Positions 28,095-35,965 of a stretch of DNA of 64,000 nucleotides are shown in pieces. Position numbers and translations under genes: made by a program. The notes under the pieces were generated by a model, which was given only the letters and a program-made list of their open reading frames with translations, made no database searches and was not told where the DNA came from. Positions within the stretch are counted from its first letter, which is position 1. Every line of letters starts with the position of its first letter. The DNA is from Mesorhizobium ciceri biovar biserrulae WSM1271. Lineage in GTDB: Bacteria; Pseudomonadota; Alphaproteobacteria; Rhizobiales; Rhizobiaceae. The stretch spans positions 620,001-684,000 of the forward strand of contig NC_014923.1 in assembly GCF_000185905.1 (NCBI RefSeq), given 5' to 3'.

Positions 28095-28487
28095 TCAGGG
28101 TTGTGCTGGCTCGTTGGTGCGCCGGCCGTAGCGGTTGGGTCCAGGCTGCCCCGGAAACAGGCACAACACAAGGAAGGCCACGATCGAGACCACCGGCACG
28201 AACAGGATCAGCGCCGCAATGCCCGGCTTGTCCAAATCGTGCAGCCGCTTGACCGCCAGGGCAATGTTCGACCACAGCGAGGCGATGAAGGCGACGAAGA
28301 AGATGAACGACCACATGTTGCTCTCGGCCGAACCTTCCGGCACCAGCGTGAAGCGGTAGAGCGGGAAGGCCTGGATGATAGCGACGAGCAACCCGCCAAG
28401 AAAATAGGCCGCGCGACTGACGCGGCCCGAGGTTTTGAAGAAAAGCCAGGTGAGATCTGATCTGTCAGGCAAGCGGGTCCGGTCCAT
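28095..28487 (-). CDS. DUF805-like membrane protein
   Basis: 130 residues, four membrane helices, with the DUF805 marks GRVSRAAYFLGGLL at the N-terminus and VKRLHDLDKPGIAALIL (the RxHDxgksG-type motif) around 78-94, ending in the usual PGPNRYG. Function of DUF805 is unknown. The 5' end overlaps the preceding DUF805 gene by 23 bp, showing coupled translation. Confidence 0.8.
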   Translation of the reverse strand: MDRTRLPDRSDLTWLFFKTSGRVSRAAYFLGGLLVAIIQAFPLYRFTLVPEGSAESNMWSFIFFVAFIASLWSNIALAVKRLHDLDKPGIAALILFVPVVSIVAFLVLCLFPGQPGPNRYGRRTNEPAQP

Positions 28488-28827
28488 ATTGATTGGCGCC
28501 CCTGGCGCCTTCGAGAATGCCGCATTCCACCAGAAACCAGATCGGGCCGATCAATGGCACCAGCATGATCAGGCTCCACCAGCCCGACTTGCCGCGATCA
28601 TGCCAGCGCTTGGCGTAGACTGCGAGTGCGAAATAGATCGAGGCCAGAGCGATGAGAATGCCGATGATGCCGATCTGGGCGCCACTGGCCGTGGTGATGC
28701 GTGTACCGAGGATCGCATCGAGAATAAAGGCAACGATGCCAATGACGATGAAAACGCCAATCGCGGCCCAGAACTTGCCACGGTTGATGCGACCGTCAAA
28801 ACTTGTGAGCAGATACTTCCAGTCCAT
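28465..28827 (-). CDS. DUF805 family membrane protein
   Basis: 120 residues. Classical DUF805: DWKYLLTSFDGRINRGKFW at the start, AKRWHDRGKSGWWSLIMLVP around 70-89 and the C-terminal GANQYGPDPL. Four membrane helices. ATG 28827 is preceded by GGAGGGGTGAC. Tandem with a second, more diverged DUF805 gene, probably an old duplication. Lies between dapD and dapE; no link to lysine synthesis is known. Confidence 0.88.
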   Translation of the reverse strand: MDWKYLLTSFDGRINRGKFWAAIGVFIVIGIVAFILDAILGTRITTASGAQIGIIGILIALASIYFALAVYAKRWHDRGKSGWWSLIMLVPLIGPIWFLVECGILEGARGANQYGPDPLA

Positions 28828-28899
28828 GTCACCCCTCCATGATGAACCCGCGCGACCGATTGTCGCGCCGGCGGAAGGTGCGCCCGCTTTGCGCAAAGA

Positions 28900-29754
28900 T
28901 CAATCGCGCAGCAATTCGTTGATCGAGGTCTTGGACCTGGTTTTGGCGTCGACGCGCTTGACGATGACGGCGCAGTAGAGGCTCGGACCCGGCTCGCCGT
29001 TCGGAAAGGGCTTACCCGGCATCGCTCCGGCGACGACGACGGAATTCGGCGGCACTTCGCCGTAGAAAATCTCGCCGGTGGCGCGGTCGACGATCTTGGT
29101 CGACTGGCCGATGAAGACGCCCATGCCGAGCACCGAGCCTTCGCGCACGATGCAGCCCTCGACCACTTCCGAGCGCGCGCCGATGAAGCAATTGTCCTCG
29201 ATGATGGTCGGACCTGCCTGCATCGGCTCCAGCACGCCGCCGATGCCGACGCCGCCGGAAAGATGCACGTTCTTGCCGATCTGGGCACAGGAGCCTACCC
29301 CGACCCAGGTGTCGATCATGGTGCCTGTATCGACATAGGCGCCGACATTGACGAAGGACGGCATCAGCACGGCGCCCGGCGCGATATAGGCCGAGCGACG
29401 CACGATCGACCCCGGCACGGCGCGAAAGCCCTCCTTTTCGAAATCGACAGCGCCCCAGCCATCGAACTTCGACGGCACCTTGTCCCACCACGTCGCTTCG
29501 CCGGGACCACCCTTGATGATCTCCATCGGGTTGAGCCGGAAGGACAAAAGCACGGCCTTCTTCAGCCACTGGTTGACATGCCACTTGCCGTCGGCCTGCC
29601 GCTCGGCGACGCGGACGGCGCCGCGGTCGAGCAGGTCAAGCGCCGACTGGATGGCATCGCGCGTTTCGCCGCGCGTCGCAGTCGAAATCGCATCGCGTTC
29701 CTCGAAGGCCTTCTCGATGGTCTTTTCGAGGCTCGCCAGATCGGGCTTCGACAT
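28900..29754 (-). CDS. dapD: 2,3,4,5-tetrahydropyridine-2,6-dicarboxylate N-succinyltransferase
   Basis: 284 residues, full-length. Left-handed beta-helix built of hexapeptide repeats (about 105-235), including [16 protein letters not shown] and [16 protein letters not shown]. Trimeric cytosolic enzyme that transfers succinyl from succinyl-CoA in the succinylase branch of diaminopimelate and lysine synthesis. GGAGCG lies seven bases before the ATG. The product is used by dapC-type aminotransferase and then DapE, encoded downstream. Confidence 0.96.
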   Translation of the reverse strand: MSKPDLASLEKTIEKAFEERDAISTATRGETRDAIQSALDLLDRGAVRVAERQADGKWHVNQWLKKAVLLSFRLNPMEIIKGGPGEATWWDKVPSKFDGWGAVDFEKEGFRAVPGSIVRRSAYIAPGAVLMPSFVNVGAYVDTGTMIDTWVGVGSCAQIGKNVHLSGGVGIGGVLEPMQAGPTIIEDNCFIGARSEVVEGCIVREGSVLGMGVFIGQSTKIVDRATGEIFYGEVPPNSVVVAGAMPGKPFPNGEPGPSLYCAVIVKRVDAKTRSKTSINELLRD

Positions 29755-29896
29755 GAATTCGCTCCATTACCAAGCTGTTAAGGGGCTGAGCCTTAACCTG
29801 TTTTGAAAGTCGCGCGGACCCTATGTTAAGGCTTAATGGGGGTCAATCGCGTGTGCGTCACGGGACGGCGCAGTTAAGGGAATTGGACGGGTAGTT

Positions 29897-30742
29897 ATGA
29901 CTCCTATGGAAAAGGCGGGGTGGACGCCGCTGCCGCATTCGGACGAGGATCTGGAGCGGTCGAAGAGCGTACCTGACACGCCGCAGACGCGTGCCGAAAC
30001 CTACCGGCTCGCCTGGAACGATCCCGACTTCATGACGCGGCGCGAGTTGCGCGCGGTCAGGCTGCAACTCGAACTCCTGAAACCGGAAATGATCCTAGCC
30101 GAACGCGGCATCCGCTCGACGGTGATCCTGTTCGGCGGTGCGCGCCTGCCGGAACCCGGCGGCGAGGCCTGGGCGGCCAAGAACGAGACGCAGAAGAAGA
30201 ACCTCGAAGAGAACAGCAAATACTACGAGGAAGCGCGCAAATTCGCCCGCCTCTGCTCGCAGCAATCGGCTACCTCCTATTACCGCGAATATGTCGTGGT
30301 GACCGGCGGCGGGCCTGGCGTGATGGAAGCGGGAAACCGCGGCGCCGACGATGTCGGCGCGCCGTCGATAGGCCTCAACATCGTCTTGCCGCACGAGCAG
30401 GCGCCGAACATCTATGTGACGCCGGAGCTCTGCTTCAACTTCCATTATTTCGCTATCCGCAAGATGCATTTCGTCATGCGCGCCAAGGCGGTCGCGGTGT
30501 TTCCGGGCGGCTTCGGCACGATGGACGAATTCTTCGAGACGCTGACCCTGATCCAGACAGGGCGCATGGAGCGCGTGCCGGTGATCCTGTTCGGCAAATC
30601 CTTCTGGAAGCGGGCGATCGATCTCGATTTCCTCGCCGAGCAGGGCACGATCAGCCCCGGTGATCAGGACATCATCGACTTCGTCGACACCGCGGATGAG
30701 GCGTGGGGGATTATCAGCCGGTTCTATAAGTTAGGAGAGTAG
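29897..30742 (+). CDS. LOG family protein (TIGR00730-type)
   Basis: 281 residues. Rossmann-like lysine-decarboxylase-like fold with the two signature motifs VTGGGPGVMEAGNRGA (about 136-151) and FPGGFGTMDEFFETLTL (PGGxGTxxE, about 200-216). Members hydrolyse cytokinin riboside 5'-monophosphate or other nucleoside monophosphates to base and ribose 5-phosphate. The 90-residue N-terminal extension with DFMTRRELRAVRLQLELL is typical of the longer bacterial subgroup. Cytokinin release is possible in a plant-associated bacterium but cannot be claimed. Confidence 0.88.
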   Translation: MTPMEKAGWTPLPHSDEDLERSKSVPDTPQTRAETYRLAWNDPDFMTRRELRAVRLQLELLKPEMILAERGIRSTVILFGGARLPEPGGEAWAAKNETQKKNLEENSKYYEEARKFARLCSQQSATSYYREYVVVTGGGPGVMEAGNRGADDVGAPSIGLNIVLPHEQAPNIYVTPELCFNFHYFAIRKMHFVMRAKAVAVFPGGFGTMDEFFETLTLIQTGRMERVPVILFGKSFWKRAIDLDFLAEQGTISPGDQDIIDFVDTADEAWGIISRFYKLGE

Positions 30743-30833
30743 GGCTGGGGATCGGGGAATTGAAGAATTGAAGAATGAAGGGATTGTGGCTCTGCGTTCG
30801 GATCGATCCCCAATTCGTCATTTCATCATTTCT

Positions 30834-31547
30834 TCATTTCCCCTCCCCCCTCTCCACAATCGCCGTCAGAAACCCCGCCAGATCGTCGGTGACGAAATCG
30901 ACATCATCCTCATTGGCCGGGTCGCGCTCCCAGATTTCGGAAAAGGTCGGCTCGAAATTGCGCGGCACGATCAGCACCGTGGTCATGCCGAGCGACTTCG
31001 GCACCGAAAGGTTACGGGCAAGATCCTCGAACATCACCGCATTGTGGCCGGTGACGGCGTGGAGTTCGGCGAACTTCTCGTAGGTCTGGCGCGCCGGCTT
31101 GGGATTGAGCCCCGCAGCGACGATGTCGAAGATGTCGTCGAAATGGTCGAGGATGCCGAGCTGGCGCGCGGTGCGCTCGGCGTGCCTGCGGTCGCCATTG
31201 GTGAAGATGAACTTGCGGCCGGGAAGCTGGCGGATGGCGGTGCCGAGAACGGGATCGGGCACCAGCCATGAATAGTCGATGTCGTGGACCTTCTCGAGGA
31301 AATCGTCGGGGTCGATGCCGTGGCGTGTCATCAGGCCGTTCAGCGTCGTGCCATATTCGCGGTAGAGCTCCTTCTGCAACTTGCGCGCATCGTCGCGCGG
31401 CAATGCCAACAGTTCGCCGACATAGGCGGTCATCTTGACGTCGATCTGCGAGAACAGATTCGAATGGTGCGGATAGAGCGTGTTGTCGAGATCGAAGACC
31501 CAGTCGGTGACATGGGCGAAGCGGGCGGGGTCAGGGAGCGTGGTCAT
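30834..31547 (-). CDS. Pyrimidine 5'-nucleotidase (HAD superfamily)
   Basis: 237 residues. HAD motif I is FDLDNTLYP (nucleophile D19, acid D21), motif II IFTNGDRRHAERTA, motif III/IV VMFEDLARNLSVPKSLGM. This subgroup (Sdt1/YjjG-related) dephosphorylates UMP/CMP or related monophosphates. ATG 31547 has AAGGAG close upstream and begins right before the HAD core, so the in-frame start 28 codons upstream is rejected. Monocistronic. Confidence 0.88.
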   Translation of the reverse strand: MTTLPDPARFAHVTDWVFDLDNTLYPHHSNLFSQIDVKMTAYVGELLALPRDDARKLQKELYREYGTTLNGLMTRHGIDPDDFLEKVHDIDYSWLVPDPVLGTAIRQLPGRKFIFTNGDRRHAERTARQLGILDHFDDIFDIVAAGLNPKPARQTYEKFAELHAVTGHNAVMFEDLARNLSVPKSLGMTTVLIVPRNFEPTFSEIWERDPANEDDVDFVTDDLAGFLTAIVERGEGK

Positions 31548-31707
31548 GGGCTCCTTATGGCATGAAACGCGCATTCCGAAAGCGACTTTATCCACAACTT
31601 CTGCTCGTTGAGGTTGCGTAAATCGTCTCACGATTCAAATTTTAGGCATCTGGGAAAGGTGGCCTTCAGGGCTTGCTGGCAGAGAGGCAGTCTTGTGGGA
31701 GCAAGCG

Positions 31708-32469
31708 ATGAACAGCATAATTCTGAGATCCGCCGCCGTTGCTTTCGCCTCAGTCGCGGCCTCTCTCCTGCTGACCCTGATCATCGTTCCGGCCATGGGA
31801 TTTCCGGTCAACCGGACGATCTGGCTGACCTCCACGCTCTGTCCGCTGGTGCTGGCGTGGGCCGCCAGCGCAAGCACTTTCTGGCAAAGCGACAGGCTGA
31901 AAAACGCGCATCGCGATCTCGCCCGAGCCCATGCCCAGCTCGCCGCCGCGCATCGCCGCCTGGCGGAAAAGGCGAGCCGCGACGACATGACCGGCATGCT
32001 CAACCGGGAAAGCTTCTTTGCCGCGCTCGACGGTTCGCGCCGCAAGTCCGATCGCGGCGCGCTGCTGATCATCGATGCCGACCACTTCAAGACCATCAAC
32101 GACAATTTCGGCCACCTGACCGGCGATGACGCGCTGCTTTTGATCGCCAGCGCGATTCAGCGCGGCGTGCGCAGCGGCGATGTGCTCGGCCGCATCGGCG
32201 GCGAGGAATTTGGCGCCTTTCTGGTTGGCGCCACCGAGCAGGAGGCCAAGCGCGTCGCCGAGCGCATTCGCCGCGAAGTCGAGCTGATCCGCTTCCGGCC
32301 CGTCGACGAGCGGACCATTCCGCTCACGGTCAGCATCGGCGGTACTGTCTGCGGCGAGGAAGCCAGCGTGTCGGAGTTGATGCGCGCCGCCGACCGACGC
32401 CTCTACCAGGCCAAGCACCAGGGCCGTAACCTGACGATCATCGACACCGGCATTTCCGAGGCGGCGTGA
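31708..32469 (+). CDS. Diguanylate cyclase (GGDEF domain)
   Basis: 253 residues. Two N-terminal membrane helices (about 8-30 and 38-57), a short coiled coil (60-90), then a GGDEF domain: DADHFKTINDNFGH and the active site GGEEF (164-168). An RSGD inhibitory site (155-158) lies exactly five residues before it, so feedback inhibition by c-di-GMP is expected. There is no periplasmic sensor domain, so the signal would be sensed by the membrane part itself. ATG 31708 with GGGAG upstream. Single gene; no EAL partner nearby. Confidence 0.9.
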   Translation: MNSIILRSAAVAFASVAASLLLTLIIVPAMGFPVNRTIWLTSTLCPLVLAWAASASTFWQSDRLKNAHRDLARAHAQLAAAHRRLAEKASRDDMTGMLNRESFFAALDGSRRKSDRGALLIIDADHFKTINDNFGHLTGDDALLLIASAIQRGVRSGDVLGRIGGEEFGAFLVGATEQEAKRVAERIRREVELIRFRPVDERTIPLTVSIGGTVCGEEASVSELMRAADRRLYQAKHQGRNLTIIDTGISEAA

Positions 32470-32564
32470 TCCGATCTGCCGCAACCGGCCTGTTAAGAAA
32501 ACTCTAACCTTGTTTGCACTCGGTTGTACCGCTTAGCCGGGTTTTCACTGCTTTGCGGCCAGAC

Positions 32565-32582
32565 TTGGCACGATACTGGCTT
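32565..32582 (+). promoter_or_regulatory. Candidate sigma-54 promoter
   Basis: TTGGCACGATACTGGCTT: GG at 32567-32568 and GC at 32579-32580 are ten bases apart, and the -24 half TGGCAC is perfect; the -12 half reads TGGC, not TTGC. It lies 82 bp upstream of the small Tat-type gene and GMC gene. No enhancer-binding protein gene is adjacent, so this is a suggestion from pattern only. Confidence 0.4.
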
Positions 32583-32663
32583 CCACGGTGATGCATGTGT
32601 CGTTCCGGGAATTGCCGTTCTGGGAACGCCATGCAGTGCCGAAGCCCAGCCGAGAGACCAGCC

Positions 32664-32840
32664 ATGAGTTTCATCATCAAGAAAATGTCACGCCGCGCGC
32701 TCGTGCAGGCGTTGATCGCATTGCCTGCCCTGTCTTTGTTCCGCAAGCTGCCTGATGCCGATGCCGCCGGTCCAAAGCCCGACCCGAACGAGATCGTCGA
32801 GGTCGGTGGCTGGATCCTGAAGCGGAGCGACCTGGCATGA
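32664..32840 (+). CDS. Small Tat-signal-type protein, probable partner of the GMC oxidoreductase
   Basis: 58 residues. Basic start with MSRRALVQALIALPALSLF, resembling a twin-arginine signal (SRRALVQ) plus hydrophobic core, then a short polar tail ending GGWILKRSDLA. Its stop overlaps the GMC start by 4 bp. In several membrane dehydrogenases of the GMC family a small subunit carries the Tat signal and the cofactor-loaded large subunit travels with it; this arrangement fits, but the protein is far smaller than known partners (about 150-200 residues), so the role is inference. Confidence 0.6.
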   Translation: MSFIIKKMSRRALVQALIALPALSLFRKLPDADAAGPKPDPNEIVEVGGWILKRSDLA

Positions 32841-34276
32841 TCTTCGACAGCTACGAGGCGTATCGCGCTGCGAACTTCACCCCGAAGGTCTGCATCCTCG
32901 GCTCCGGTCCGGCCGGCATGACCATTGCCCGCAAGCTTGGCGCGGCCGGCATTCCGGTGGTGGTGATGGAGGCCGGTCCGCGCGAATTCAGCGACGACTC
33001 GCAGGACTTTTACCGGGGCAGCACGGTCGGGGATTTCTATTTCGATCTCGACATCACCCGGCTGCGGTTCATGGGGGGCAGTTCCAACCACTGGGCAGGC
33101 TGGTGCCGCGTGCTCGACAAGCAGGATTTCGAGCCGAAGGCCTGGGTACCCGATACGGGCTGGCCGATCGCCCGCACCGACATCGAACCCTATCTGCCGG
33201 AAGTGCGCGATATTCTCGACCTTCCGGCCCTCCGGCCCGATATGCCGATCTCGGACGACATTCGCTGGGTGCAGCTGATCAAGAGCCCGGCCGTGCGCTT
33301 CGCCGAGAAGTTCGGCGATGAACTCGACAAGGCCACGAACATCGCGGTGGTGCTCAACACTTGTGCCACCGAACTTGCCGGCGACGGCAGACGCGTGACT
33401 GGCGCCAGGCTGTGGTCGCACGGACAGGATGCGGGCTCGTTCAGCGCTGACTATTTCATCGTCTGCACCGGTGGGCTGGAGAATTCGCGGCTGCTTCTGT
33501 GGTCCAACCAGCGCTCGAACGGCGGCGTCGTGCCGAATGCAACTGCGCTTGGCCGCTACTGGATGGAGCATCCGACCTTCGAGGGCGGCAACGCCATCCT
33601 GGCCGACTATAACGCGTTCGAGGTCGACGCCGTCAACGAGGCCTTCTTCTCGCCGACACTCGCCGCCATGGAGCGGCTGCAGATCATGAATTTCGGCATC
33701 CGGCTGATCGAGACGCCGTATCCCGGGGTCAAGAGTCTTATCGCCGACCTCGCCTGCACGGCGCCCAGCATGGCGGAATGGATGTCCTACCAGCTCAGTC
33801 AGCGACTGCGCTGCGCGGCCCAGCTCTACGTCGCCTGGGAACAGGCGCCGCTGGCCTCCAACCAGATCGAGTTGTCGAAGACCGATGTCGACCATGCCGG
33901 CGTGCCGCGCATCGAACTGCACTGGAAGAAATCCGAACTGGAACATCGCACCCTTCTCGAAGGGCTCAGACTGTTCGGCGCAACGCTGATCGAGAAGAAT
34001 CTCGGCCGCGTGCGCATTGCCGATTGGATCAGCAATGGTCAGGACTATCCGACCAACGACGAGACGGCGGGCCATCACCATATGGGCGGCACGCGCATGG
34101 GCACCGACATCAGCAAGAGCGTGGTCGACGCCAACTGCAAGGTGCACGGCATGGACAATCTCTATGTCGGCGGCTCCTCGGTGTTCTGCACGTCGGGTCA
34201 ATGCAACCCGACGACGACGATCACCGCGCTGGCCTGCCGGCTGGGCGACCATCTCAGCAAGGTGGTCACCGCCTGA
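32837..34276 (+). CDS. GMC family oxidoreductase
   Basis: 479 residues, FAD-dependent. Dinucleotide-binding ILGSGPAGMTIARKL at 20-34, FAD-contact GGSSNHWAGWC near 76-86, and the C-terminal GMC_oxred_C segment HHHMGGTRMGTD plus SGQCNPTTTITALACRLGD. GMC enzymes oxidise alcohols or sugars (glucose, choline, gluconate, fructose types); the substrate here is unknown. No own signal peptide, while the overlapping upstream gene encodes a Tat-like leader. Followed by dispersed repeat copy D. Confidence 0.88.
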   Translation: MIFDSYEAYRAANFTPKVCILGSGPAGMTIARKLGAAGIPVVVMEAGPREFSDDSQDFYRGSTVGDFYFDLDITRLRFMGGSSNHWAGWCRVLDKQDFEPKAWVPDTGWPIARTDIEPYLPEVRDILDLPALRPDMPISDDIRWVQLIKSPAVRFAEKFGDELDKATNIAVVLNTCATELAGDGRRVTGARLWSHGQDAGSFSADYFIVCTGGLENSRLLLWSNQRSNGGVVPNATALGRYWMEHPTFEGGNAILADYNAFEVDAVNEAFFSPTLAAMERLQIMNFGIRLIETPYPGVKSLIADLACTAPSMAEWMSYQLSQRLRCAAQLYVAWEQAPLASNQIELSKTDVDHAGVPRIELHWKKSELEHRTLLEGLRLFGATLIEKNLGRVRIADWISNGQDYPTNDETAGHHHMGGTRMGTDISKSVVDANCKVHGMDNLYVGGSSVFCTSGQCNPTTTITALACRLGDHLSKVVTA

Positions 34277-34298
34277 CGGCTGCAGGGCAGCATGCTGC

Positions 34299-34402
34299 CT
34301 AGGGCAGTTCACCGTTTCACGGAACGGCGATCCGCTCTAACTCTTTGTTTGACGCAATTCCGGACGGAAAACCGTTTCACACTTTTCCTGGAATTGCTCT
34401 AG
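34299..34402 (+). repeat. Dispersed palindromic repeat, copy D
   Basis: Complete copy: CTAGGGCAGTTCACCGTTTC, spacer taactctttgtttgac, then GCAATTCCGGACGGAAAACC to TTCCTGGAATTGCTCTAG. It fills the gap between the convergent GMC and phhA genes. On the minus strand the terminal TAG of the element is the stop codon of phhA (34399-34401). Confidence 0.9.
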
Positions 34403-35235
34403 AGCGTCGCCGGGTCGAGCGCCGGCTGGTCCTTGCGCCGGGCGACGATTGCCGCGAAATCGGCGGTCTGGAAGGCATCGCGCAAGGCGTCGAAGGACGG
34501 CAGCACGAAATAGGCGCGCTGGAACTTGTCGATCTCGTAGCCGGTGCGCATCACCGTTTCCAGGTCGAAGGGCACGTGGTGGGCGTCCTTGCCTTCGACC
34601 GCGAACTGCAGCTCGGTAAACGACGACATAAGGCCGGCGCCAAAGGCCTTCAGCGGCTGGCCGGCCTCCTGCATCAGGCCATATTCGGCCGTGTACCAGT
34701 AGAGCCGGGAAATCATCTCGTCGCCACCCAGCGCGATGATGTCGCCGGCCTTCTCGCCATACATCTGCATGAAATCGGCGAACACCGGTTGCGACAGCGC
34801 CGGCACATGGCCGAAGAAATCATGGAACATGTCGGGCTCGACAATGTAGTCGAGCTCCTGCCTGGTCCGCAGCCAGTTGGTGACCGGGAAGCGGCGATCG
34901 GCGAGATGGTCGAAAAACGGAGCCGCGGGAATGAGCCCCGGCACCGCGACGATCTCCCAACCGGTCAGTTTGCGCAGCTTGGCGCTGACCTCGTCGAAGT
35001 CGGGAATACGGTCGAGCAGGCCGAGTTTTTCGACGCCGTCGAGGTAGGAATGGTGGGCGAGCTTGCGCGTCAGTCTGGTCTGGCGGTCGCACAGCGTGCG
35101 CCACACCGCCTGCTCTTCATCGCTGTAATCGTAACCCTGCGACACGGTGAAATCGGCACGGCAGACCGAGTAGTCGCCGCGCAATCCTTGCGCCGCGCAG
35201 TCGCGGGCGTATTCGGCAACGCTCATCGTCGTCAT
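34399..35235 (-). CDS. phhA: Phenylalanine 4-monooxygenase
   Basis: 278 residues, monomeric bacterial-type aromatic amino acid hydroxylase. The iron ligands H138 and H143 (PDMFHDFFGHVPAL) and E184 (YWYTAEYGLM) are all present, together with the pterin-site region. Converts phenylalanine to tyrosine with tetrahydrobiopterin or a similar pterin and O2. ATG 35235 has GAGGAG nine bases upstream; the frame is open far beyond but no other start has a ribosome site. Divergent from an Lrp-family gene that probably controls it. Stop codon supplied by repeat copy D. Confidence 0.96.
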   Translation of the reverse strand: MTTMSVAEYARDCAAQGLRGDYSVCRADFTVSQGYDYSDEEQAVWRTLCDRQTRLTRKLAHHSYLDGVEKLGLLDRIPDFDEVSAKLRKLTGWEIVAVPGLIPAAPFFDHLADRRFPVTNWLRTRQELDYIVEPDMFHDFFGHVPALSQPVFADFMQMYGEKAGDIIALGGDEMISRLYWYTAEYGLMQEAGQPLKAFGAGLMSSFTELQFAVEGKDAHHVPFDLETVMRTGYEIDKFQRAYFVLPSFDALRDAFQTADFAAIVARRKDQPALDPATL

Positions 35236-35371
35236 GGTTTTTCTCCTCGCAAAGCAAATCGCTGACGTGCTGAACGTTAAGCGGATTTGCGGAGGCGAAT
35301 CGGTTTTGATGATGGTTCGAATTCGGAAATCGGGATAATATTCACTCAGAAATTCCCAGGAAGGAGTGAAA

Positions 35372-35848
35372 ATGCCTCGATTCGATGATTTCGAGATCAA
35401 GATGCTCGATGTCCTGCAGCGCGACGGGCGCAAACCGGTTTCAGAGCTGGCGCAAGAGATCGGCCTGTCGACGACACCATGCGCGCGGCGCTTCGAGGCG
35501 CTGCAGGAGGCCGGCATCATCAAGCGATTTGCCGCCGTGATCAGCCGCCGCGCTGTCGGGCTGATGGTCGAGGTGTTCATCCAGGTGCGCCTCGTCAGCC
35601 ACAGCGACGGCTCGCCCGAAAGCTTCATCGCCGCCGTGCAGCGCATGGACGAGGTTTCCTCGTGCTGGACGATGACCGGCGACCATGACTTTCTGCTGCA
35701 TGTCATGGTGCCGTCGGTCGACGAGCTCAACGCTTTCGTCATGCACCGGCTGATGCGGCTCGACGGCGTGCGCGACGTCCACACGCAGTTGGTGCTGCAG
35801 AACATCAAGGGCCCGGGCCATGTGCCGCTCGGGCATCTCAGGCGATGA
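35372..35848 (+). CDS. Lrp/AsnC family transcriptional regulator
   Basis: 158 residues. N-terminal helix-turn-helix (PVSELAQEIGLSTTPCARRF, about 21-40) and C-terminal RAM/ACT-like effector domain with SSCWTMTGDHDFLLHVMV. ATG 35372 is five bases after AAGGAG, so the GTG two codons upstream is rejected. Divergent from phhA with a 136-bp shared intergenic region containing the palindrome CGAATTCG (35318-35325) and AT-rich segments. By position, a phenylalanine- or tyrosine-responsive activator of phhA is likely. Confidence 0.92.
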   Translation: MPRFDDFEIKMLDVLQRDGRKPVSELAQEIGLSTTPCARRFEALQEAGIIKRFAAVISRRAVGLMVEVFIQVRLVSHSDGSPESFIAAVQRMDEVSSCWTMTGDHDFLLHVMVPSVDELNAFVMHRLMRLDGVRDVHTQLVLQNIKGPGHVPLGHLRR

Positions 35849-35965
35849 CAATGCCTGCCCTTCGCACTCCTTGAGGAAAAGCTGCACGCAAACTGCTGAA
35901 ACGGGCCAAGCGCGTGTCCACATCGCCGGCCAGCTTGTGCGGACCAACTGCCCAGGAGGTCCGCC

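Noticed and set aside
31588..31596. Perfect DnaA box TTATCCACA
   Set aside because: A single box with no AT-rich unwinding region, further boxes or replication genes; a 9-mer can occur by chance.
30834..32469. Operon of nucleotidase and diguanylate cyclase
   Set aside because: The genes are divergent, with independent starts about 160 bp apart.
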